Assembly: GCA_032768795.1 (NCBI GenBank)
Contig: CP136496.1
Coordinates: 248,001-312,000, forward strand
Direction: 5' to 3'
Source of the DNA: Tremella fuciformis
Taxonomy: Eukaryota > Basidiomycota > Tremellomycetes > Tremellales > Tremellaceae
Length of the DNA: 64,000 nucleotides
Below, piece by piece: positions 1-10,443 of this stretch. Numbering within the stretch: position 1 is the stretch's first letter; each line of letters begins with the position of its first letter. The translations under genes and the position numbers were made by a program. A model generated the notes under the pieces. It saw only the letters and a program-made list of their open reading frames with translations. It was not told where the DNA came from and ran no database searches.

Positions 1-417
1 ATCTCCGCTCTCGTCTCAAATAAGCACGAGACACTGTTTGGACCGGACCGTGAAAGTCGAGGCGCATACTTGCAGCAAATCCTGTTGAAGACATGGATTT
101 CCAGAGGGTGCGGTTCGACAGACGTTGCCACCTTCCAGGAGAAAGTACGCGGAACTCGCGTGCGATTGCAAGAGTTCGCACAAGATCCCAGTAACTTGCC
201 AGCAGAGCGATCGTGGGCTAGGTCGAGTGCCGAGGCCTGGTCTGAACTCGAGAGCCTCGTGTGCGTCTGTGCCCTTACTGCGGCCGCTCACCTGCTGACG
301 ATGACCAGCCACAAGGCTTTCGACGACCCGACGCTTCCGCCCGTGGTGGCTGAGGAGCCGCCGCCTTCTCTCACAGGCTGGCTCAGTAGCTGGGGTAGCT
401 GGTTGAACTCAGCATAG
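1..417 (+). CDS. 3' end of an unidentified protein-coding gene (partial)
   Basis: An open frame runs from the first base of the window to a TAG at 415-417, about 138 codons with no in-window start, so this is the C-terminal part of a gene entering from the left. The sequence is mixed in composition, with a helical-looking middle (about residues 40-110) and a Pro/Glu-rich then Trp/Ser-rich end (SLTGWLSSWGSWLNSA). I do not recognise the family. It is convergent with HD1. In Cryptococcus-type MAT regions the HD genes have conserved neighbours, but I cannot assign this fragment to any of them. An intron upstream of the fragment cannot be excluded. Confidence 0.5.
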   Translation: MSALVSNKHETLFGPDRESRGAYLQQILLKTWISRGCGSTDVATFQEKVRGTRVRLQEFAQDPSNLPAERSWARSSAEAWSELESLVCVCALTAAAHLLTMTSHKAFDDPTLPPVVAEEPPPSLTGWLSSWGSWLNSA

Positions 418-746
418 CCGACAACAGGTCTCCCATGTAAGTATAGTCATTTTGACGACTTTGCACATACACTTGTCTATATCACCGACGACACCAAAGC
501 ACATAGTAGTCCCCGGCTGAACCTCCCACCCCACTTGCACGCCTTACCTGGGCTGTCTTCGAACACAGATAACTCACTGTCTATGCATTCCGCTACTCAA
601 ATGGCAGGCATGATATGGGCAGAATTGATTACAACAAGCATGAACCCTCGACCGGCATCGATGAAGGAATGGGTCCGCGCAGTCCGCCCGGCTCTTTTCT
701 ACAACTGCGGGGAAAGCACATCGCCAGGATGATCGTTGCTTCGCCC
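418..746. other. convergent intergenic region
   Basis: Lies between the stop of the partial left gene and the stop of HD1. It must hold both 3' UTRs. I see no further gene or repeat. Confidence 0.5.
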
Positions 747-2453
747 CTATCCCCTCTCCACCCAACGACCGATCTCTGGTCGGAACTGGGACAGCGTGGG
801 GATCCTCCAGCTCGACGTCGACCCACTGTGCATGTGAGGAAGGCTGGGCAGCTCCAACTCCGTGGACCAGATACTCGAGCACTCGCCACTCATGATGCTG
901 TCGGCCACAGTGAGGATATTGCTGACGGCAGTAGCGGATCCTACGACCATTTCGGTGTCACCAGTGTGCTGACCGTCATCACTCTCACTGCTGGGTAAGG
1001 ATGATTCGGAGGAGGCGGTAAAGGATGAGAGGCTGTTGGAGGCTGCATCGAGGGAGACGGAGGAACCGGAGAAGCCGGAAGTGTTGCTGGAAGCATACTC
1101 GGTCGGCGAGTTGAGCCAGGTAGGCTCAGCTTGCATAGGTGTATGAGAGGTCTTGGCCTTGTTGGTCACCTGTTCGATATCCTCGGTGAACGACATGGAT
1201 CGCTTGGGTCCTTGGGAAGGGACGAGGATGGACGCGTCCGACAACGTGGATGACCCGGACACGGAACGCGTCGATGGTGAGTCGCGTGTGTGTGCATCTG
1301 ATGGCTGCGTGTCCATCGTGGCAGAGATGTCGGACAGCGATGATGACGAAGAGACGAACGAGAACGAGCGGTGACTACCATGATGAGGAGTGGTGTCGGT
1401 GGGGTCGAGCTTGGGCCTCTTCTCGGGTCGAGCGAAGGATGCAAGCTGTCCATCAGCCTTTTGTTCGCCACGCGATTTCAAATCTGTCAGAGACCAATCG
1501 CCACTCCCCTCAGAAATCTGTCAGAGGCCAATTACCCTGCTCGCGGCTAAGGGAAGAAAGAAATCGAGCCCGCGCGAGGGCGACACGCACTCTCGAGCTC
1601 CGCAGAGAGGGGTTGTAAGACGTGTTGAGGGTGATAGGCGGCCTTGTGATAATGGAAACGAAGCGAGCGATGACGAGAGACTCACCTCATGCACCCAGTC
1701 GCCCACCTTGTCACACTCCTTGTCCATGTATCTCCTGATGCCCTCGACTCTGTCCAGCAGGTCAGGCCGAGTCTCCTCTCCCCGCTGTACCCGTAGCATC
1801 AACGTCCTCATCCTGTCCTTGGACTTCCTCGCGTAGACCTCGCAGATTATGCCCCATCCCGACCGTCGCCGCCAATTCGTCAGGTCTGAGTCGATTTTCG
1901 ACATTGGAATGCCGGCTTGGTGGGCGAGATTGCGCTTCTCCGAATAGGTTGGGTACGGGTTCGGGAGGTGCGAGAGGAACCAGTGACGCAATACACCCCC
2001 ACCTTCCCCTTCCTGCTGCAAAGAGCTGCAGGGACGGTGTGGATACCATTCCTCTTCAGTAGCTCTACCCACGTCTCTCGTGTCCTGCACCCCGCAGCCT
2101 TCTGCGCAAGCATCATAGGCTGTCGTGATTCAGCAAGCCTTTCCAGGCCAAAGAAACAGCTGACCAGTGGTATTGAGGGAGTCCCGCATTCTCCGTATCT
2201 CCATGTCCGTCTCTTCCTGTATCGAGAGCACCGCTGAGAGCAGGCTTTTGGCATTTGTAGCAACTCCAATAGCTGTGGCCTTGAGAGCTGGGTCCAACAG
2301 CCCTTCTGACGAGAGCTTGGACACTTCAGCTTCAAGCTTTCGCCACCTCACGGCAGCGGACGCTAGATTCCCCGGAGCGGACGCGCTGGCGAGAGTGGCG
2401 CATAGATCCTCATAAGACGCCAGGAGTTGATGGGTTAGGTCTTGCGAGCGCAT
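747..2453 (-). CDS. HD1: HD1 homeodomain transcription factor, mating-type locus (SXI1/bE-like)
   Basis: Three exons read on the minus strand: 2453-2165, 2101-1686 and 1517-747, giving 491 aa. Introns are 2102-2164 (63 nt) and 1518-1685 (168 nt), and phases agree at both junctions. The start is ATG 2451-2453, at the head of a helical N-terminal region typical of the dimerisation half of HD proteins. A TALE-type homeodomain covers about residues 128-182, with NPYPT after helix 1 and the recognition helix IDSDLTNWRRRSGW. The Asn and Arg residues are kept, but the usual Trp-Phe before them reads Asp-Leu. The C-terminal 257 residues are Ser/Thr-rich and disordered. In basidiomycetes HD1 pairs with an HD2 protein from a different allele to start sexual development. 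Divergent pairing with HD2 across 171 bp supports the call. The long second intron is the least certain part. Confidence 0.93.
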
Positions 2454-2624
2454 AGCGGATGAGAAAAGTAAATGAACCACAAAACGACTGTACAAACTGC
2501 AATATATTTAGCTTTTACCGGCAAACAAAAAGCCTGTTGAGTACGCATCACCGCACTTCTTTGACGTAGCTTCCCCGCTTGTTGCACATTTGCACTCATC
2601 ACCTTCAGGTTACGTCCACTCGTC
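2454..2624. promoter_or_regulatory. shared divergent HD1/HD2 promoter
   Basis: 171 bp separate the HD1 ATG (minus) from the HD2 ATG (plus), so both promoters and both 5' UTRs must lie here. Bidirectional promoters are usual between paired HD genes. I do not see a convincing TATA box on either strand. Confidence 0.7.
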
Positions 2625-5018
2625 ATGTCACCCCCTCTGGAGAGAATCGCTCAACTGGCGGCCAGCGTCAAGGACATCTGCAGCATGGCGACTTCGACAG
2701 CAAAGCCCCTACAGCTACGAGGCTTGGAGCTGGAGCTGCGAGATAGCCATATACTGCAGGACCTCTTCTCCTGTGAGGGATATCTGATCCTTCACAGGGA
2801 TGTGCAGGCTCGAACGCGTTTGGCCGTGGAAAATCACCTTGAACAGCTTCGTCAGCTCACGGAGACGGCCTACAAGAACACCCTGGTCCAATTGCGATCC
2901 GTGCAGTGGCTGGGTGGAGCAACCGATAGCTCTGTAGAGCTCTCGGTCTGTCGCGTCTATGAGAAGGACTACGAAAGCCGGGTCCTCGACCTTCGAGAGC
3001 GTCTTATGCAACTCATGGAGGCTCAGCCCTTCCGCGGAAAGCAGGCCAAAGAGGTTCTCCCCTCGCACGTGCCTTCGACCTTCTCCCAGGTGAGTGCGGT
3101 ATCTTTCTGTCTCTTGAACATGACGCATGCTTACCCCAGGCCACTATCGACGTGCTGGAAGCAGCTTTTCAGCGATCGCATAATCTCACTGCACGCGAAG
3201 TAGCCCTCGTTTCCGAGCTGAGCGGCCTTTCACAAGCACAAGTGCGTCTCTCATAGCCAGATCGCAGAGCCGACGCTGACATCGTAGGTCCGGGTATGGG
3301 TGAGCTCTCCTCCATGCTGCCCGACGCATATCCCCGCGTGCCGTTCATCAAAAACTGCCTATTGTTTTCTTTAGTGCACGGTGCCACTCTCCCGTTCCTG
3401 AAAAGAGCCACAGTCTATTGTTCGGACTTGTTCGCTCCCCCCACTTCCGAGTGTGGCACTTCTGATCCCGCTCCTCCCTTCGGGTGGTAAAGAAGCATCA
3501 GCTGACCATGTCTAGTTCCAGAACCGACGTGCTCGAGCGAGGAAGATAGCAGAGAAGGAGAAGAGACAGCAGGAGGAAGGAGCACGGCAGGATGCGGACT
3601 CCTCATCGCCTACTCTTGAGCGTCGACCGGTCGCTGCTTTACCCAAACGCGGTGGCAAGAAGGGGGCCAGACAGCCCAAAGCCTCGACGTCTGCCCCTTT
3701 GCATGACTCCGCGGAACCGCCAGCTGCCGACAAGCCTCGAGCGGTGAAGGGTCTTCCCAAGCGCGGCAAGAAGGATGCGCAAACCAAGGCGGCTGTCACC
3801 GTACCTTCGCAGGTCCCACGTCAGGTGGAGACCCCGCGACGGTCACTCGTCCCGGCTCGCTCGTACTCTGCTTCGTCCGACTGGTCTGCCACCTCTTTCT
3901 CGTCGCTCGATTGCGGTCTGCACCCGGCATCCAGCACCGCTGTATCCGACATGATCCCATCTGTCGCGTCGTCGGAGACTGCTGTGTCGAGCAATGAAGC
4001 CCAGGCTATGATGGGCCCAGGGTGGAACGGTCCGATGATCTCTCTTCCTATGCCGAGTGGCGAACCGCCCTCGTTCAACTTTGTTCCGCCCACCCCTGCC
4101 AAGGCGGGCTTTACACCTTGGACTCTGCCTGAAGACTTCGCCTCGGCCTACGGCACGGGTGTCGACCTCTCCTCGTTCGGCATGCCCGGCTTTGATGGCT
4201 CGCACGTTGGACAGATGGTGCAAGATGCCGCTTGGCAAGAGACGAGCCTCGAAGACATGTTTGCCATGCTCAACGAGTACACCCCGCAGGACATCTCTGC
4301 CTTTGAGGCTGCCCTCACTCTTTGCGACTCGCCTTTCTACTCGAACGTTACGTCAAGCCTTTCGCCTGAGGGACACTCTCAAGCTGCTGCGTCTCCTGCG
4401 AGCACGACCTTCGAAAACCAAGCCGAAGACGCTCTCGTTCACCAGCTCATCGCCAAATGGGCTAGCGAGCCATACCACCTCGATGCGCCATCCGGCCCAG
4501 AGTCCATCTCCGGCCCGTCCTCCACCGGCGGGTCCACGACAAACAGCCGGCCGGCAAGCTTTATCGAGAACGCCTTCCTGCCTCTAAACTTTTCCTCCTT
4601 CGTTGTTCCATCAACAGACATTGGGGAGATCTCTAACGAGTGGTCCGTCGAGATCCCTCCGCCTAACGCAGAAGGCGATGCTCTCCTGCGGGAAGCAGAC
4701 GAATGGCTCCGCTTCTCTCCCTCGCCTTCTCCCCAGCCTCAGCAGCTACCCGACTCGTCGCACTCCGGCTCGCCAGCTTCGTCTATGCCGCACACACCTA
4801 ACTCGCGACACGCGGGTCTGATGGATCTCAACATGCCCGGCTTGCTTATTGAGGACGGGATGGGCGTTGTGGACCCACGATACATACCCTTGCCGGCCAG
4901 TCCCAAGATGGGCCCGAAGGAAGTGGTGGGAGAGTGGGTCGCAGGTGTTCTGCCGTTTGACATCGATGAGAAGAGTGGGTGGAGCTTGGAGCCGGTGGCG
5001 TGGACGCCGCTACAGTAG
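2625..5018 (+). CDS. HD2: HD2 homeodomain transcription factor, mating-type locus (SXI2/bW-like)
   Basis: Four exons: 2625-3089, 3140-3241, 3288-3299 and 3516-5018, giving 693 aa, all phase 0. The typical homeodomain spans about residues 150-203: ATIDVLEAAFQ in exon 2, VRVW in a 12-nt microexon, then FQNRRARARK in exon 4. Intron 2 must be removed because it has an in-frame stop (QAQVRLS then TAG), and skipping the microexon would delete the WF core, so the microexon is needed. Residues 1-150 are helical and would serve allele-specific dimerisation. The long C-terminal part is basic just after the homeodomain, then Ser/Pro-rich, as in transcriptional activation regions. HD2 proteins act in the nucleus as heterodimers with HD1. 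Start chosen as the first ATG after the shared promoter. Confidence 0.95.
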
Positions 5019-5368
5019 CACATGCAAGTCGACGCACGATTGAAGAAAAGCATCATGAGTATGGAAGAGGAGCAAGCTGGACTTGCATATATGGAGGAGG
5101 CATTGCATATACGCGCAATTACGCACCTGCATATACCAGTAGTCACGACTGTAACGACCTGCATGTATCAATGACGACTTGCCTCTTCACTGGAGAAGCC
5201 CTGGTCGCTTTCAGATACAAGAATGACTGTGACTGGCAACGTGCAGATAAGGGCAGAATTGAAAGTATGGACATGCAAATGCACCGGGAACATGCCTACA
5301 GCCTATGTCGCCATGCTACCACCCCAGCACTCCCTGCCATCCTGCACTCGACTCTCCCCAGACGACGC
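5019..5368. other. convergent intergenic region HD2/RPL22
   Basis: 350 bp between two stop codons. I see only 3' UTR-like sequence and no additional gene. Confidence 0.5.
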
Positions 5369-5934
5369 CTACTCCTCCTCCTCGGCCTCGTCCTGGTCCA
5401 CCTTGAAGTACCTGAGCGAGTAGGTGTCCTTGGAGGTGGCGACGACGCGCAAGAAGTTCTCGAACGAGTTCTTCTTGAGGTGCTTCTTGGTGAGGTACTT
5501 GATGTATCGCTTGGAGAAGGGGATGTACGAGGTGAGGACGAGCTTGTTGTCTGGTGGTCAGCACGAGGCGAGGCGAAGCCGACGCCCGTCACTGGGCCCG
5601 GTCGAAGCAGCAGCTCCAAGAAGGATGTGATAGGAAGGCGGAGGGAGGAGTATAACGGATGTGGAGAGATGCAATGGGAAGAGGGGTCTCGCTGCGCTCG
5701 ACCGTCGACGCTCGACTCACTCTCGCGCTTCAGCTCGACAATCTCGCCAAGCTGGCCGGTCTTGCCGTCCACCTTGATACGGTCATGCAAGAACTTCTCG
5801 AACGCGGCGGGGTCGAACACCTGGTCGGCGGCCGGGACCGAATAGTCGACGTAGAACTTGTGCAGGGGCTTGCCGGAGGCGGTGGTGGGTTTGACGGCGG
5901 CTTTGGGCTGCTTGATAAATCCGACATCGGGCAT
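5369..5934 (-). CDS. RPL22: 60S ribosomal protein eL22
   Basis: Two exons on the minus strand, 5934-5721 and 5550-5369, joined over a 170-nt intron, give 131 aa, the usual size for eL22. Hallmarks are [52 protein letters not shown], and [18 protein letters not shown] followed by an acidic tail. It is a structural protein of the large ribosomal subunit. The start [10 protein letters not shown] fits the short basic N-terminus of fungal eL22. RPL22 lies within the MAT locus of Cryptococcus, so its position 350 bp from HD2 fits a tremellomycete MAT context. The intron is longer than most here, and I see no snoRNA in it. Confidence 0.97.
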
Positions 5935-6443
5935 CGAGCGCAGCGAGATGGGAGATGGGTGATCAGAGGGGATGCGAGGGCAGTGTTGTAGGTGGGGGGA
6001 TGAGAAACAGATTAGAGGATAGCGTCAGCACATCTCTTTCTTTCGACACGACTGCATCTCGCGAGACGCCAGACAACCACGCACCATGTTGTCTACAGGG
6101 TTCTCGGCGATGAGAGGTCTGCAAAACGGTGCTTTTGGTTTGTCGGGAAATGTGATTTGCAAGCATGAAGACTTCCAATGCTGAGCGGAGTTTCGGCCAC
6201 GTGGATATATCGCCGCCCAGCAAGGATGACTGAATGTGGCGGACGGGTTTATGTGGCAGTGTGGCAAAAAGTGCTACTGCGCGCGCGGGGATGCGTACGA
6301 GTCTCATCCCTGAAAGGAGAATTTGACTTTCTTGAACGCCGCTCAATACTTTCGTATTTTTGCAATACGTTCACTACAACACGGATAACTTAGTACCGCA
6401 CCCTCCCGTCTGAACAGAAATTTGCGGTTCACCGTCCGTCGTC
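5935..6443. other. RPL22 upstream / F1 upstream intergenic region
   Basis: 509 bp between two divergent genes, which should contain the promoters of RPL22 (minus) and F1 (plus). No TATA box or repeat stands out. Confidence 0.5.
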
Positions 6444-9400
6444 ATGATGCATTTCGACCCCGTCAAGGATGCGACAGCAACGGTGAGTGCCAAGAGATAC
6501 TCGTGATCCGACACGTGTCGTCCACCCACGCCTTTCGTCCACCGTCAACATCGTTGTTCTCATAGCTACATCTCTCTCTATCTCCACCATGCATAACGCT
6601 ATGCAGCAGGCAGTCCGCGAGTGCACCAACAGCCCCGAGAAGAGCATACGGCAAGTTGCCCGCGAACACGGCGTCCCCCGCATGACGCTCAACGATCAAG
6701 TGATGCAGCGACACGTCTCTGACAACAAGGCCCCGAATCGGATCCTCTCAGTCCTGCAGGAGAACGTCCTGATCGATAAGATCAACGACTTTGCGTCCCG
6801 CGGCACCCTCCTGACACCTCGCCATGTCCGCAGCCTTGCAGAAAGGCTTGCGGATCGCCACGTCGACAAAGACTGGGTCGGGCGGTTTGTGCGGCGACAT
6901 TCCGACCGTCTCTGCAGCCGCTATCACACCTATCACGAGCTCTCACGACGGCAAGCGGACACCCCAGAGAGAAGACGCGCGTGGTACAACCTTGTGAGCA
7001 GCCCTGAGAGCATTTGAGAGCATTGGACGCCCCGCTGACGCTTGCAGGTCAAAGAGCTGTATGACTCTGACCTCTACACGCCCGCGGGGATCTTCAACAT
7101 GGATGAGACGTACTTCACGCTGTCAGACACGCGCAAAGTTCGTCGTATCGGCCCCTCAGACCTCCCCCGCAACGCCCAGACTGCTCCAGGCCGCTCTGGG
7201 ACTGGAGGGGAGCACATCACCGTCGTCGCGGCCGTGGGAATCGACGCCGCCTGCATCCCGCCGCTCGTGATCTACAAAGGCAAGTCTCTGCAGGAGCAGT
7301 GGTTCCCAGAGGCTGCGGATCGACGCCACGCGACAGTCACGGACTCGGGCTGGAGCAACAGCTACATCACCAAGCAGTGGGTGGAGAACTGCTTCGACCC
7401 GGCCACCCGCGATCGCGTTGCCCCGGGCCGCCGCCGTCTGCTCTTCCTCGATGGGGCCGACATCCACGACAAGGTTGACATTCTTGAGGCCTGCTGGGAC
7501 CGCAACATTGTCATCGTCATCATGCCAGCCTCTCTGACCGACCGCTTTCAGCCTCTTGACGTCGATCTCTTCAACCACGTCAAAGCTGCCTACTTTCGGC
7601 GGCTTGAGGACTATCGGGTTGCAACGACCAATGAGAGCGCGCCCAAGGGTCGCTTCTGGGGCTGGTTCCACGAGGCTTGGAAGGAGGCGGCAACATCCAG
7701 GCAGATCCGCAGCGCCTGGAGAAAGGCTGGTCTCTGGCCGCTCGATCCTGCGATCATTGGAGCTATCGAGCCCGAGCAACCCGTCACCCCACCGCCGCAA
7801 CCAGCCCAAATCCAGCTGCAGACACCGCAGACGATCCGCACCCTTCGGTCCTACACGCGGCAGCTGCGTCGCAGCGAGGTGGATCCCAAGGCGGTCGCAG
7901 AGAAGGCGCTCAAGGGACTTGAGCTCAAGATCGCCGAGCACAGTCTCACGCAACGCCAGCTGGCAGGCCTGCAAGAGACTCAAAGGCTGGACAAGGTGGC
8001 TAGGGGGAAGAGGAGGAAGGTCACGCACCCCCAGGGACAGCTGTATGACCTGGAGCATCGAGAGACTCACGCTCAGGAACTGGCGGACCGGAAGGCAAGG
8101 GAAGCAGAGGCTAGGGGAAGGAGAAGAGCTGCTGCTCAAGCTACAGGCAACAGGGGGGCTCAAGAACCGCACCAGGCATGCACACCGGGCCCTTCTACGG
8201 CTGTGTAAAGTCTCATGGCCTCAGCATGCATACATCATGAGTTCTGCTCATCGACGTCGACGGCGGCGGTGTCATGGACGGTGGACGAACCGCGTGGGTG
8301 GACGACACGTGTCGGATCACGAGTAACACATCGTTATAGAGACGGGATATTGACTGCCGAGCAAGCGAAAGCTTCCCAAGCGCCACCAAAGCGCTCAGAT
8401 CCCGCTCACGTCGAGTCCGCAGACAGCCACCGTTCCGCTCCAACGATCACACCGCTTACTGATTATCCCGCCGCCCAGTCGTACACGTACCAGTTCGGTC
8501 TGCAGCGCGGGCAATCTCTATCCCTCGACGCTCCCCAATACGGACCATGCGAGGCGGTGATAGCACCAGGGCTCGTTTGTGGCCTGCCATCAGAGCGCGA
8601 CTTTAGTGGTCTGACGGCTCTGGTCAGTCTCTGTGCGGAACACGTGCGTCTTCTTCGTCCGGACATGTCAAGTCGGCTAAAACGCCCAGACCCGCCAGAG
8701 TGCCCCATATGACCAACTCCTGGCTGGGCATGATCCGTATCGACGAGGACTGGGCCACAAGGAGCAGTTGCGCCATGCAAGAGACTCTCTCGCTACGGAC
8801 AAGTCGAGCATGGGGCATCGCCCGCGGACTGGGAAGAATCCTCGGACGGACTGCAAGGAGAAGCTCGACCAAGGAGACTCCGCAGGCAAATGGACCTTCG
8901 TCAACGAGACGTTCCCGGGCATAGCTCCAGACAACCCTGACGGGGGAAGGTCTGAGACAGCAGTAGTGAGTTCTGATCTATTGAGATAGGCGTAGATAGA
9001 CAGGTGAGCTGATGCGTCTACCAATAGTACGGCGGCCAAGATACTTCCCGCCCGACAGCAACTACTCAAGGAAGAGAATTTGTATGGCACGAATTCGTCT
9101 ACCCGACGGTGGCTTCAGCGGATGCCACCGTGTTCAAACACGTCACAGCCTCCCAGTTCAACCACGCGCAGAACACTACTGTGACTGAAAGGCGTGGCTT
9201 CGAAGCACCTTCCCCAGCTCCCCAACCCAGTCTTACCAATTTCGGGGCAGGGGAAGTGGCGGAGCTTCCCTATGCGCAATACAGCCCTCATCCTACTGAG
9301 ATAACAAGCTCGCGGCCGTCCAGCTGTGCATACACAACCCAGATGAGGAAGCGGTGCACACAGCCCAAAATGACCGGCAGTGAGTGGTGTCGTTTCCATG

Positions 9401-9677
9401 TGAGTCAGGACATTGGGAAACGTCGCTGGCTGACGGTTCCAAGACCGGCAGTCCCAACGTAGCTGAGCAGGTCATTCATGGGCGAGATCCCGACCGACTG
9501 TGGGACCTCTTGCCGCCGAGTACGCAAGCAACTCTGCAGGCGATCTATGAGCCCGAACGTCAGAGACGGTCTCGGATCGGTACGCGGGCCACAGACATTA
9601 CCGGAAGGACAGTGCCGGACGACTGCATCTCCACAAGGGACATTCGACAGAGCTATCAGTACCCATCGTGTCGATGA
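6444..9677 (+). CDS. F1, finger/QL array gene with a DNA transposon in intron 1
   Basis: Five phase-0 exons: 6444-6482, 8362-8643, 8699-8965, 9028-9399 and 9444-9677, giving 397 aa. The leader exon reads MMHFDPVKDATAT, closely matching the leaders of F4 and F11. Finger 1 (residues about 75-107) is C-x9-C-x17-C-x2-H and finger 2 (about 298-320) is C-x9-C-x10-C-x2-H; each ends an exon on its His codon. The exons after them carry the QL motif in degenerate form: PYDQLLAGHDPYRRG and EQVIHGRDPDRLWDL. Intron 1 is 1,879 nt because the transposon at 6500-8323 sits in it; without it the intron would be about 53 nt. Function unknown; metal binding by the Cys/His set is inferred. The first module could instead end at a stop at 8989 if intron 3 (8966-9027) is not spliced, making 9028-9677 a separate gene. 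Confidence 0.7.
6500..6546 (+). repeat. left terminal inverted repeat
   Basis: Begins CTCGTGATCCGACACGTGTC. It matches the reverse complement of 8277-8323 over 47 bp: 32 identical bases, two mismatches, then 13 identical bases. The outer part contains the palindrome CGACACGTGTCG. Confidence 0.95.
6589..8208 (+). CDS. pogo/Fot1-type DDE transposase
   Basis: Two exons, 6589-6993 and 7048-8208, joined over a 54-nt phase-0 intron, give 521 aa. The N-terminus has a psq-type helix-turn-helix (SIRQVAREHGVPRMTLND, about residues 23-40), then a CENP-B/Tc5-like DNA-binding region (about 55-115). The DDE catalytic core follows: NMDET (Asp154), LFLDGADIH (Asp270) and FQPLDVDLFN (Asp306). The 35 residues between the second and third Asp fit the DD35D spacing of fungal Fot1-like elements. 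The C-terminal 150 residues are charged and helical. The enzyme would bind the terminal repeats and cut and paste the element into TA sites. All three acidic residues are present, so it may be active. Confidence 0.93.
8277..8323 (-). repeat. right terminal inverted repeat
   Basis: Inverted copy of 6500-6546, ending at the TA target duplication 8324-8325. Confidence 0.95.
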
Positions 9678-10443
9678 TTTTCGAAGCTTGTCCATCCGAG
9701 GTCTGAGCGATATCTCTGGCGGTCCTACGACAGCACAAGCTGCTTGATCCTCGTATGTTGACATGCATTCGCTTGCATTACCCAAGATCTACACGCGCGG
9801 CTGCATATGAGCAGGCGCACTGCACATACCTCATGACTGGCGGATGTTCTGCTGCACACCGAAATGCTGGTTGGAAGCTCGTCGTGAGAACAAGTTGACT
9901 TGCTGCTTCCGTGACTCCCGAACGTCATTTGACCCATTTTTGCTCAAGCGCGAGGGTACCCCCCATGGAACGACTTCCACAGGGATCAGGACTCATCGAC
10001 TGAAGACATAAATCGCTGCAGCGCTACGGCAAACAGTAAGCCCAGTCACGAAAGTGACCTCCGATGGGCCACGCCCAAGGAGACGTGCCGTTACTGACAG
10101 TCGCGAGTGGCAAATCAGGCTGAAGATTGCAAATCTGAGAGTGCGACAAGCGAGCGATTGTTAGATACGCAATCCGTAAAGGGCCAATCAAAGGGCTCTT
10201 CTCTAGCGAGACGGGGCGCGAAGTCGCCCGTAAAGGAGGAGGGAAGAAGTTTCGAGGGGTTTGCAAATCGCACATTCTGGAAGGTAACGGATCAATGGGA
10301 AGCGCTACGAGCGAGTTCCACCCAACAGACTTAAAGAGAGCCACACCCTACCGTCTCCTACGGTACCTCTGTCGTCTGCCCATCAACTCTCTTGAGTCGC
10401 ATACACGACTGCCTGTGATACTCCCTAAACAAGCGAAAAGAGA
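9678..10443. other. F1-F2 intergenic region
   Basis: 766 bp without a supportable gene. It should contain the F2 promoter. Confidence 0.45.

Larger units (their letters stand above)
6500..8323 (+). mobile_element. pogo/Fot1-like (Tc1/mariner superfamily) DNA transposon, apparently complete
   Basis: The 1,824-bp element is bounded by inverted repeats (6500-6546 and 8277-8323) and flanked on both sides by TA (6498-6499 and 8324-8325), the target duplication of Tc1/mariner elements. It contains one transposase gene with a single intron and no visible stop or frameshift. It lies inside intron 1 of F1, in the same orientation, so F1 could still be spliced. Intact ends and an open transposase suggest a recent insertion. 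Confidence 0.95.

Noticed and set aside
4979..5845. 288-codon plus-strand frame overlapping HD2 and RPL22
   Set aside because: Mostly antisense to the exons of RPL22 and overlapping the HD2 end, with no independent domain.
7156..8172. 338-codon minus-strand frame inside the transposon
   Set aside because: Exact antisense shadow of the transposase exon with high GC at third positions.
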